Assembly: GCA_032718475.1 (NCBI GenBank)
Contig: JAUCBJ010004646.1
Span: 1 to 39,159, forward strand
Length of the DNA: 39,159 nucleotides
From: Nemertoderma westbladi
Lineage: Eukaryota; Xenacoelomorpha; Nemertodermatida; Nemertodermatidae
Reading direction: 5' to 3'
Under the pieces are notes generated by a model, which was not told the DNA's origin, made no database searches, and saw only the letters and a list, made by a program, of their open reading frames with translations. Of the stretch, positions 21,292-32,400 are shown one piece after another. Numbering within the stretch: position 1 is the first letter of the stretch; every line of letters starts with the position of its first letter. Position numbers and translations under genes: made by a program.

Positions 21292-22239
21292 GACCGGTAA
21301 AGGTAAGTACTACTTTACTAACCAGTGCAGCAGTAGGTAAACAGCAATGAATAAAGATGGCGGTAGGTACCGGTAAGCATATATATATACAAATCCATGC
21401 TGTGTGCATGTAAACTAGGGCTACGCGTAGTTGAACTGCTGGATCAATTACACCAACAGTGTACTGGGTCTGGCGCGAGTTGAAGCAGCTTCTCACATTG
21501 CTTAGATCTTCCATGATCGGTAAGGACCTAAGCAATGTGTTCTTCAGCGACGAGGCAACTTTCCATATCAACCAAACCAAGTGAACCAAGTCAACAAGTG
21601 GAAATGTAGGATTTGTTGAAAGGAAAATCCTCACAAAATTTTAGAAAAGTTTAGGGAAAAAAAGGAAAAAAAACTCAAAGGTTATAGCGTGATCTGCAAA
21701 AAGGTCTCAAAAGGGTAATGGATGGGGCGATATGGTCCTGTAATGTGGACACCACGTACCACGATCACCGTACTGGGGAATAACTCCTTTTGATTTTAGT
21801 CTTTGTGGGCTTGTGTAGAATCTAATATACGCTCAGAATCTTCAAAATAGTAACTGAAGACGGAAATTTGAGATCCTTTAGTTCGTTGCCCCTAGATTAC
21901 TTCACTAATTGCTTCAGGGAGATGCCCAGAAGTCTGTATCACGTCCAGAATATTCGAGGTGTCACACTAAACTCTTTTTGTCTACTTATATATAAAACTC
22001 TATACTGTATTAATAAGGTAAACTGATGCAAAAAACATATTAGCAAATAAATTTTATAATTTCCACTAATGTTAGCGGAGTTTTTTCTCATAATAATATT
22101 GAGATTGTTGTATTGATTTTAGGTGTGATTTATTTATATTTGTTAGTTTAAAAAGTTTATTTAATACTATTTAATATTACTATTAATATATTTTTTTATA
22201 TTTGTTAGTTTGTTAGCTTGCTGTATTGTTTGCTCACTC
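21292..22239. other. Non-coding flank, partly Gypsy-like leader
   Basis: Begins as the continuation of the sequence interrupted by the LINE, then becomes AT-rich (21960-22235) with no gene. It ends with CACTC (22235-22239), the left target duplication of the large LTR element. Confidence 0.5.
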
Positions 22240-22713
22240 TATGCTATACCGGGCATAATCCGGGGTCTTTTCCCCTAATTTGGAATCTTATCCAACGGAG
22301 CGTTGCAAATAACTTGAGTTTATAAAAGGACAGTATAATAATAATATATAATAATATATAACTTGCAACAGCTCGTGAATTTAATGGCTCCTTAGGGGAG
22401 ACCATTAGTTTTAGTAACAAAGTAATATAACTGCACAACTTCTATCTATGAATAAAACCAATGAATGTTTAATATATATGAGGTATTATGCTACCAATAT
22501 TAGCCCAGTAAGAATACTTAATCCCCAATATCCAATAGGAGGTCGTTTCCTTGTCCCCAGCTTACATTAATGGTTGATGCACCAGTACTGCCTGGTAGAA
22601 GGGGATAATTGGTGTTTCAAAACAGCTGATGAGTAGGTAACAATACAGATTGGGTTTGGCATTTTCCTATAATAGGGGTGAGATGAATTGAATGTATTTC
22701 ATGGAACCGAATA
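22240..22713 (-). repeat. LTR (3' copy relative to the ORFs)
   Basis: 474 bp, beginning tatgctatacc and ending ccgaata on the + strand. It contains a palindromic TATA element (tttataaa, 22319-22326) usable on either strand, and AATAAA on the + strand at 22451-22456. A shared 64-codon frame in both copies is incidental. Confidence 0.9.
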
Positions 22714-23482
22714 CAGTCCCCTAATTTTTTTTGGTCAAGGACAAACAAAAAATTACCCAAATAAAAATAAGAACAACATGATAGAAATATTACAAATTAC
22801 GAAAAACTTGAAAATAATTGTGAAGGCACGTGAAGCGTACATAATATTTACTTACTGTCAAAATCGGATTCAATATAAACAAATATCCTTGAAGCGTACA
22901 TACGTTACAATATCACTCTGCTATAAAATCGTATACGTAAACAGGCTTGATATATAGAATTGTACATACAATCAAATACTTCCAAAGCACTAATTAAATT
23001 TATAATCGCAATTAATATAAATTACCTCCTCCACCTTAGAATAAGAATTAAAAACACTTGCATTTGTTTCAAATGGTGAAACATAATTAATCAATAACCA
23101 TTTGATTTAGACATACACCAGATGACTAGGTGTTATATTATATAAACTGCACCAGAAATTACCTAAAGCTAGGGAGTGTAATATTGGTTGTCAATTGCAA
23201 ATTTTCAACGCATAGTAATGTTTGCTCAGAGAAACAAATAAGTGTTATGAATATATTATTTAATTAAAATATTTAATTATTATATTCTTTATTTTATTGG
23301 AATGGAATGGAATGGGACGAAAGTCTTCTTCGAGAATCAGTAGTTCCATTTACCTTTATTGATACATTCGAAACGTGAGTAACTGTCTGTGTTACAATTA
23401 CGATACTTACCTCAGGAGGATTTCGACGATCTTTAACAATAGCAACCATGAACCGTAACATTATTATAATTTGTTAATTACC
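22714..23482 (-). other. Internal 3' region of the LTR element
   Basis: AT-rich sequence between the LTR and the hexamer array. Holds a short (ggaat)n run near 23299-23320 and a small exon-like frame on the - strand (see the separate entry). Nothing else coding is supported. Confidence 0.5.
23294..23449 (-). CDS. Small exon-like ORF with strong splice donor
   Basis: On the - strand an ATG near 23449 opens MVAIVKDRRNPPE, directly followed by GAG|GTAAGTAT near 23412, a near-consensus 5' splice site. Unspliced, the frame continues to about 52 codons and stops near 23294. It lies just downstream of the array ORF. It may be a first exon of a spliced product or simply chance; no family recognised. 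Confidence 0.2.
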   Translation of the reverse strand: MVAIVKDRRNPPEVSIVIVTQTVTHVSNVSIKVNGTTDSRRRLSSHSIPFQ

Positions 23483-26400
23483 TCAGTCAGAGTCAGAGTC
23501 AGAGTCAGAGTCAGAGTCAGAGTCAGAGTCAGAGTCAGAGTCAGAGTCAGAGTCAGAGTCAGAGTCAGAGTCAGAGTCAGAGTCAGAGTCAGAGTCAGAG
23601 TCAGAGTCAGAGTCAGAGTCAGAGTCAGAGTCAGAGTCAGAGTCAGAGTCAGAGTCAGAGTCAGAGTCAGAGTCAGAGTCAGAGTCAGAGTCAGAGTCAG
23701 AGTCAGAGTCAGAGTCAGAGTCAGAGTCAGAGTCAGAGTCAGAGTCAGAGTCAGAGTCAGAGTCAGAGTCAGAGTCAGAGTCAGAGTCAGAGTCAGAGTC
23801 AGAGTCAGAGTCAGAGTCAGAGTCAGAGTCAGAGTCAGAGTCAGAGTCAGAGTCAGAGTCAGAGTCAGAGTCAGAGTCAGAGTCAGAGTCAGAGTCAGAG
23901 TCAGAGTCAGAGTCAGAGTCAGAGTCAGAGTCAGAGTCAGAGTCAGAGTCAGAGTCAGAGTCAGAGTCAGAGTCAGAGTCAGAGTCAGAGTCAGAGTCAG
24001 AGTCAGAGTCAGAGTCAGAGTCAGAGTCAGAGTCAGAGTCAGAGTCAGAGTCAGAGTCAGAGTCAGAGTCAGAGTCAGAGTCAGAGTCAGAGTCAGAGTC
24101 AGAGTCAGAGTCAGAGTCAGAGTCAGAGTCAGAGTCAGAGTCAGAGTCAGAGTCAGAGTCAGAGTCAGAGTCAGAGTCAGAGTCAGAGTCAGAGTCAGAG
24201 TCAGAGTCAGAGTCAGAGTCAGAGTCAGAGTCAGAGTCAGAGTCAGAGTCAGAGTCAGAGTCAGAGTCGGAGAGTCAGAGTCAGAGTCAGAGTCAGAGTC
24301 AGAGTCAGAGTCAGAGTCAGAGTCAGAGTCAGAGTCAGAGTCAGAGTCAGAGTCAGAGTCAGAGTCAGAGTCAGAGTCAGAGTCAGAGTCAGAGTCAGAG
24401 TCAGAGTCAGAGTCAGAGTCAGAGTCAGAGTCAGAGTCAGAGTCAGAGTCAGAGTCAGAGTCAGAGTCAGAGTCAGAGTCAGAGTCAGAGTCAGAGTCAG
24501 AGTCAGAGTCAGAGTCAGAGTCAGAGTCAGAGTCAGAGTCAGAGTCAGAGTCAGAGTCAGAGTCAGAGTCAGAGTCAGAGTCAGAGTCAGAGTCAGAGTC
24601 AGAGTCAGAGTCAGAGTCAGAGTCAGAGTCAGAGTCAGAGTCAGAGTCAGAGTCAGAGTCAGAGTCAGAGTCAGAGTCAGAGTCAGAGTCAGAGTCAGAG
24701 TCAGAGTCAGAGTCAGAGTCAGAGTCAGAGTCAGAGTCAGAGTCAGAGTCAGAGTCAGAGTCAGAGTCAGAGTCAGAGTCAGAGTCAGAGTCAGAGTCAG
24801 AGTCAGAGTCAGAGTCAGAGTCAGAGTCAGAGTCAGAGTCAGAGTCAGAGTCAGAGTCAGAGTCAGAGTCAGAGTCAGAGTCAGAGTCAGAGTCAGAGTC
24901 AGAGTCAGAGTCAGAGTCAGAGTCAGAGTCAGAGTCAGAGTCAGAGTCAGAGTCAGAGTCAGAGTCAGAGTCAGAGTCAGAGTCAGAGTCAGAGTCAGAG
25001 TCAGAGTCAGAGTCAGAGTCAGAGTCAGAGTCAGAGTCAGAGTCAGAGTCAGAGTCAGAGTCAGAGTCAGAGTCAGAGTCAGAGTCAGAGTCAGAGTCAG
25101 AGTCAGAGTCAGAGTCAGAGTCAGAGTCAGAGTCAGAGTCAGAGTCAGAGTCAGAGTCAGAGTCAGAGTCAGAGTCAGAGTCAGAGTCAGAGTCAGAGTC
25201 AGAGTCAGAGTCAGAGTCAGAGTCAGAGTCAGAGTCAGAGTCAGGGTCAGGGTCAGAGTCAGGGTCAGGGTCAGGGTCAGAGTCAGGGTCAGGGTCAGGG
25301 TCAGGGTCAGGGTCAGGGTCAGGGTCAGGGTCAGGGTCAGGGTCAGGGTCAGGGTCAGGGTCAGGGTCAGGGTCAGGGTCAGGGTCAGGGTCAGGGTCAG
25401 GGTCAGGGTCAGGGTCAGGGTCAGGGTCAGGGTCAGGGTCAGGGTCAGGGTCAGGGTCAGGGTCAGGGTCAGGGTCAGGGTCAGGGTCAGGGTCAGGGTC
25501 AGGGTCAGGGTCAGGGTCAGGGTCAGGGTCAGGGTCAGGGTCAGGGTCAGGGTCAGGGTCAGGGTCAGGGTCAGGGTCAGGGTCAGGGTCAGGGTCAGGG
25601 TCAGGGTCAGGGTCAGGGTCAGGGTCAGGGTCAGGGTCAGGGTCAGGGTCAGGGTCAGGGTCAGGGTCAGGGTCAGGGTCAGGGTCAGGGTCAGGGTCAG
25701 GGTCAGGGTCAGGGTCAGGGTCAGGGTCAGGGTCAGGGTCAGGGTCAGGGTCAGGGTCAGGGTCAGGGTCAGGGTCAGGGTCAGGGTCAGGGTCAGGGTC
25801 AGGGTCAGGGTCAGGGTCAGGGTCAGGGTCAGGGTCAGGGTCAGGGTCAGGGTCAGGGTCAGGGTCAGGGTCAGGGTCAGGGTCAGGGTCAGGGTCAGGG
25901 TCAGGGTCAGGGTCAGGGTCAGGGTCAGGGTCAGGGTCAGGGTCAGGGTCAGGGTCAGGGTCAGGGTCAGGGTCAGGGTCAGGGTCAGGGTCAGGGTCAG
26001 GGTCAGGGTCAGGGTCAGGGTCAGGGTCAGGGTCAGGGTCAGGGTCAGGGTCAGGGTCAGGGTCAGGGTCAGGGTCAGGGTCAGGGTCAGGGTCAGGGTC
26101 AGGGTCAGGGTCAGGGTCAGGGTCAGGGTCAGGGTCAGGGTCAGGGTCAGGGTCAGGGTCAGGGTCAGGGTCAGGGTCAGGGTCAGGGTCAGGGTCAGGG
26201 TCAGGGTCAGGGTCAGGGTCAGGGTCAGGGTCAGGGTCAGGGTCAGGGTCAGGGTCAGGGTCAGGGTCAGGGTCAGGGTCAGGGTCAGGGTCAGGGTCAG
26301 GGTCAGGGTCAGGGTCAGGGTCAGGGTCAGGGTCAGGGTCAGGGTCAGGGTCAGGGTCAGGGTCAGGGTCAGGGTCAGGGTCAGGGTCAGGGTCAGGGTC

Positions 26401-29400
26401 AGGGTCAGGGTCAGGGTCAGGGTCAGGGTCAGGGTCAGGGTCAGGGTCAGGGTCAGGGTCAGGGTCAGGGTCAGGGTCAGGGTCAGGGTCAGGGTCAGGG
26501 TCAGGGTCAGGGTCAGGGTCAGGGTCAGGGTCAGGGTCAGGGTCAGGGTCAGGGTCAGGGTCAGGGTCAGGGTCAGGGTCAGGGTCAGGGTCAGGGTCAG
26601 GGTCAGGGTCAGGGTCAGGGTCAGGGTCAGGGTCAGGGTCAGGGTCAGGGTCAGGGTCAGGGTCAGGGTCAGGGTCAGGGTCAGGGTCAGGGTCAGGGTC
26701 AGAGTCAGAGTCAGGGTCAGAGTCAGGGTCAGAGTCAGGGTCAGGGTCAGGGTCAGAGTCAGGGTCAGGGTCAGGGTCAGGGTCAGGGTCAGGGTCAGGG
26801 TCAGGGTCAGGGTCAGGGTCAGGGTCAGGGTCAGGGTCAGGGTCAGGGTCAGGGTCAGGGTCAGGGTCAGGGTCAGGGTCAGGGTCAGGGTCAGGGTCAG
26901 GGTCAGGGTCAGGGTCAGGGTCAGGGTCAGGGTCAGGGTCAGGGTCAGGGTCAGGGTCAGGGTCAGGGTCAGGGTCAGGGTCAGGGTCAGGGTCAGGGTC
27001 AGGGTCAGGGTCAGGGTCAGGGTCAGGGTCAGGGTCAGGGTCAGGGTCAGGGTCAGGGTCAGGGTCAGGGTCAGGGTCAGGGTCAGGGTCAGGGTCAGGG
27101 TCAGGGTCAGGGTCAGGGTCAGGGTCAGGGTCAGGGTCAGGGTCAGGGTCAGGGTCAGGGTCAGGGTCAGGGTCAGGGTCAGGGTCAGGGTCAGGGTCAG
27201 GGTCAGGGTCAGGGTCAGGGTCAGGGTCAGGGTCAGGGTCAGGGTCAGGGTCAGGGTCAGGGTCAGGGTCAGGGTCAGGGTCAGGGTCAGGGTCAGGGTC
27301 AGGGTCAGGGTCAGGGTCAGGGTCAGGGTCAGGGTCAGGGTCAGGGTCAGGGTCAGGGTCAGGGTCAGGGTCAGGGTCAGGGTCAGGGTCAGAGTCAGAG
27401 TCAGAGTCAGAGTCAGGGTCAGGGTCAGGGTCAGGGTCAGAGTCAGAGTCAGAGTCAGGGTCAGGGTCAGGGTCAGGGTCAGAGTCAGGGTCAGGGTCAG
27501 GGTCAGGGTCAGGGTCAGGGTCAGGGTCAGGGTCAGGGTCAGGGTCAGGGTCAGGGTCAGGGTCAGGGTCAGGGTCAGGGTCAGGGTCAGGGTCAGGGTC
27601 AGGGTCAGGGTCAGGGTCAGGGTCAGGGTCAGGGTCAGGGTCAGGGTCAGGGTCAGGGTCAGGGTCAGGGTCAGGGTCAGGGTCAGGGTCAGGGTCAGGG
27701 TCAGGGTCAGGGTCAGGGTCAGGGTCAGGGTCAGGGTCAGGGTCAGGGTCAGGGTCAGGGTCAGGGTCAGGGTCAGGGTCAGGGTCAGGGTCAGGGTCAG
27801 GGTCAGGGTCAGGGTCAGGGTCAGGGTCAGGGTCAGGGTCAGGGTCAGGGTCAGGGTCAGGGTCAGGGTCAGGGTCAGGGTCAGGGTCAGGGTCAGGGTC
27901 AGGGTCAGGGTCAGGGTCAGGGTCAGGGTCAGGGTCAGGGTCAGGGTCAGGGTCAGGGTCAGGGTCAGGGTCAGGGTCAGGGTCAGGGTCAGGGTCAGGG
28001 TCAGGGTCAGGGTCAGGGTCAGGGTCAGGGTCAGGGTCAGGGTCAGGGTCAGGGTCAGGGTCAGGGTCAGGGTCAGGGTCAGGGTCAGGGTCAGGGTCAG
28101 GGTCAGGGTCAGGGTCAGGGTCAGGGTCAGGGTCAGGGTCAGGGTCAGGGTCAGGGTCAGGGTCAGGGTCAGGGTCAGGGTCAGGGTCAGGGTCAGGGTC
28201 AGGGTCAGGGTCAGGGTCAGGGTCAGGGTCAGGGTCAGGGTCAGGGTCAGGGTCAGGGTCAGGGTCAGGGTCAGGGTCAGGGTCAGGGTCAGGGTCAGGG
28301 TCAGGGTCAGGGTCAGGGTCAGGGTCAGGGTCAGGGTCAGGGTCAGGGTCAGGGTCAGGGTCAGGGTCAGGGTCAGGGTCAGGGTCAGGGTCAGGGTCAG
28401 GGTCAGGGTCAGGGTCAGGGTCAGGGTCAGGGTCAGGGTCAGGGTCAGGGTCAGGGTCAGGGTCAGGGTCAGGGTCAGGGTCAGGGTCAGGGTCAGGGTC
28501 AGGGTCAGGGTCAGGGTCAGGGTCAGGGTCAGGGTCAGGGTCAGGGTCAGGGTCAGGGTCAGGGTCAGGGTCAGGGTCAGGGTCAGGGTCAGGGTCAGGG
28601 TCAGGGTCAGGGTCAGGGTCAGGGTCAGGGTCAGGGTCAGGGTCAGGGTCAGAGTCAGAGTCAGAGTCAGAGTCAGAGTCAGGGTCAGGGTCAGGGTCAG
28701 GGTCAGGGTCAGGGTCAGGGTCAGGGTCAGGGTCAGGGTCAGGGTCAGGGTCAGGGTCAGGGTCAGGGTCAGGGTCAGGGTCAGGGTCAGGGTCAGGGTC
28801 AGGGTCATGGTCAGAGTCAGAGTCAGAGTCAGGGTCAGGGTCAGGGTCAGGGTCAGGGTCAGGGTCAGGGTCAGGGTCAGAGTCAGAGTCAGGGTCAGGG
28901 TCAGGGTCAGGGTCAGGGTCAGGGTCAGGGTCAGGGTCAGGGTCAGGGTCAGGGTCAGGGTCAGGGTCAGGGTCAGGGTCAGGGTCAGGGTCAGAGTCAG
29001 GGTCAGGGTCAGGGTCAGGGTCAGGGTCAGGGTCAGAGTCAGAGTCAGAGTCAGAGTCAGAGTCAGAGTCAGAGTCAGAGTCAGAGTCAGAGTCAGAGTC
29101 AGAGTCAGGGTCAGGGTCAGGGTCAGGGTCAGGGTCAGGGTCAGGGTCAGGGTCAGGGTCAGGGTCAGGGTCAGGGTCAGGGTCAGGGTCAGGGTCAGGG
29201 TCAGGGTCAGGGTCAGGGTCAGGGTCAGGGTCAGGGTCAGGGTCAGGGTCAGGGTCAGGGTCAGGGTCAGGGTCAGGGTCAGGGTCAGGGTCAGGGTCAG
29301 GGTCAGGGTCAGGGTCAGGGTCAGGGTCAGGGTCAGGGTCAGGGTCAGGGTCAGGGTCAGGGTCAGGTCGGGTCAGGTCAGGGTCAGGGTCAGGGTCAGG

Positions 29401-32400
29401 GTCAGGGTCAGGGTCAGGGTCAGGGTCAGGGTCAGGGTCAGGGTCAGGGTCAGGGTCAGGGTCAGGGTCAGGGTCAGGGTCAGGGTCAGGGTCAGGGTCA
29501 GGGTCAGGGTCAGGGTCAGGGTCAGGGTCAGGGTCAGGGTCAGGGTCAGGGTCAGGGTCAGGGTCAGGGTCAGGGTCAGGGTCAGGGTCAGGGTCAGGGT
29601 CAGGGTCAGGGTCAGGGTCAGGGTCAGGGTCAGGGTCAGGGTCAGGGTCAGGGTCAGGGTCAGGGTCAGGGTCAGGGTCAGGGTCAGGGTCAGGGTCAGG
29701 GTCAGGGTCAGGGTCAGGGTCAGGGTCAGGGTCAGGGTCAGGGTCAGGGTCAGGGTCAGGGTCAGAGTCAGAGTCAGAGTCAGAGTCAGGGTCAGGGTCA
29801 GGGTCAGGGTCAGGGTCAGGGTCAGGGTCAGGGTCAGGGTCAGGGTCAGGGTCAGGGTCAGGGTCAGAGTCAGGGTCAGGGTCAGGGTCAGGGTCAGGGT
29901 CAGGGTCAGGGTCAGAGTCAGAGTCAGAGTCAGGGTCAGGGTCAGGGTCAGGGTCAGGGTCAGGGTCAGGGTCAGGGTCAGGGTCAGGGTCAGGGTCAGG
30001 GTCAGGGTCAGGGTCAGGGTCAGGGTCAGGGTCAGGGTCAGGGTCAGGGTCAGGGTCAGGGTCAGGGTCAGGGTCAGGGTCAGGGTCAGGGTCAGGGTCA
30101 GGGTCAGGGTCAGGGTCAGGGTCAGGGTCAGGGTCAGGGTCAGGGTCAGGGTCAGGGTCAGGGTCAGGGTCAGGGTCAGGGTCAGGGTCAGGGTCAGGGT
30201 CAGGGTCAGGGTCAGGGTCAGGGTCAGGGTCAGGGTCAGGGTCAGGGTCAGGGTCAGGGTCAGGGTCAGGGTCAGGGTCAGGGTCAGGGTCAGGGTCAGG
30301 GTCAGGGTCAGGGTCAGGGTCAGGGTCAGGGTCAGGGTCAGGGTCAGGGTCAGGGTCAGGGTCAGGGTCAGGGTCAGGGTCAGGGTCAGGGTCAGGGTCA
30401 GGGTCAGGGTCAGGGTCAGGGTCAGGGTCAGGGTCAGGGTCAGGGTCAGAGTCAGGGTCAGGGTCAGAGTCAGAGTCAGGGTCAGGGTCAGGGTCAGGGT
30501 CAGGGTCAGGGTCAGGGTCAGGGTCAGGGTCAGGGTCAGGGTCAGGGTCAGGGTCAGGGTCAGGGTCAGGGTCAGAGTCAGAGTCAGAGTCAGAGTCAGG
30601 GTCAGAGTCAGAGTCAGGGTCAGGGTCAGAGTCAGGGTCAGGGTCAGGGTCAGGGTCAGAGTCAGAGTCAGGGTCAGGGTCAGGGTCAGGGTCAGGGTCA
30701 GGGTCAGGGTCAGGGTCAGGGTCAGGGTCAGGGTCAGGGTCAGGGTCAGGGTCAGGGTCAGGGTCAGGGTCAGGGTCAGGGTCAGGGTCAGGGTCAGGGT
30801 CAGGGTCAGGGTCAGGGTCAGGGTCAGGGTCAGGGTCAGGGTCAGGGTCAGGGTCAGGGTCAGGGTCAGGGTCAGGGTCAGGGTCAGGGTCAGGGTCAGA
30901 GTCAGGGTCAGGGTCAGGGTCAGGGTCAGGGTCAGGGTCAGGGTCAGGGTCAGGGTCAGGGTCAGGGTCAGGGTCAGGGTCAGAGTCAGAGTCAGAGTCA
31001 GAGTCAGGGTCAGGGTCAGGGTCAGAGTCAGAGTCAGAGTCAGAGTCAGAGTCAGAGTCAGAGTCAGAGTCAGAGTCAGCTTCAGGGTCAGGGTCAGGGT
31101 CAGGGTCAGGGTCAGGGTCAGAGTCAGAGTCAGGGTCAGAGTCAGAGTCAGAGTCAGAGTCAGAGTCAGAGTCAGAGTCAGAGTCAGAGTCAGGGTCAGG
31201 GTCAGGGTCAGGGTCAGGGTCAGGGTCAGGGTCAGGGTCAGGGTCAGGGTCAGGGTCAGGGTCAGGGTCAGGGTCAGGGTCAGGGTCAGGGTCAGGGTCA
31301 GGGTCAGGGTCAGGGTCAGGGTCAGGGTCAGGGTCAGGGTCAGGGTCAGGGTCAGGGTCAGGGTCAGGGTCAGGGTCAGGGTCAGGGTCAGGGTCAGGGT
31401 CAGGGTCAGGGTCAGGGTCAGGGTCAGGGTCAGGGTCAGGGTCAGGGTCAGGGTCAGGGTCAGGGTCAGGGTCAGGGTCAGGGTCAGGGTCAGGGTCAGG
31501 GTCAGGGTCAGGGTCAGGGTCAGGGTCAGGGTCAGGGTCAGGGTCAGGGTCAGGGTCAGGGTCAGGGTCAGGGTCAGGGTCAGGGTCAGGGTCAGGGTCA
31601 GGGTCAGGGTCAGGGTCAGGGTCAGGGTCAGGGTCAGGGTCAGGGTCAGGGTCAGGGTCAGGGTCAGGGTCAGGGTCAGGGTCAGGGTCAGGGTCAGGGT
31701 CAGGGTCAGGGTCAGGGTCAGGGTCAGGGTCAGGGTCAGGGTCAGGGTCAGGGTCAGGGTCAGGGTCAGGGTCAGGGTCAGGGTCAGGGTCAGGGTCAGG
31801 GTCAGGGTCAGGGTCAGGGTCAGGGTCAGGGTCAGGGTCAGGGTCAGGGTCAGGGTCAGGGTCAGGGTCAGGGTCAGGGTCAGGGTCAGGGTCAGGGTCA
31901 GGGTCAGGGTCAGGGTCAGGGTCAGGGTCAGGGTCAGGGTCAGGGTCAGGGTCAGGGTCAGGGTCAGGGTCAGGGTCAGGGTCAGGGTCAGGGTCAGGGT
32001 CAGGGTCAGAGTCAGAGTCAGGGTCAGGGTCAGGGTCAGGGTCAGGGTCAGGGTCAGGGTCAGGGTCAGGGTCAGGGTCAGGGTCAGGGTCAGGGTCAGG
32101 GTCAGGGTCAGGGTCAGGGTCAGGGTCAGGGTCAGGGTCAGGGTCAGGGTCAGGGTCAGGGTCAGGGTCAGGGTCAGGGTCAGGGTCAGGGTCAGGGTCA
32201 GGGTCAGGCTCAGGCTCAGGGTCAGGCTCAGGCTCAGGGTCAGGGTCAGGGTCAGGGTCAGGGTCAGGGTCAGAGTCAGGGTCAGGGTCAGGGTCAGGGT
32301 CAGAGTCAGGGTCAGGGTCAGGGTCAGGGTCAGGGTCAGGGTCAGGGTCAGGGTCAGGGTCAGAGTCAGAGTCAGAGTCAGAGTCAGAGTCAGGGTCAGG

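Noticed and set aside
22244-22438. 64-codon - strand frame identical in both LTRs
   Set aside because: Identity follows from LTR identity; the composition is that of AT-rich non-coding DNA.
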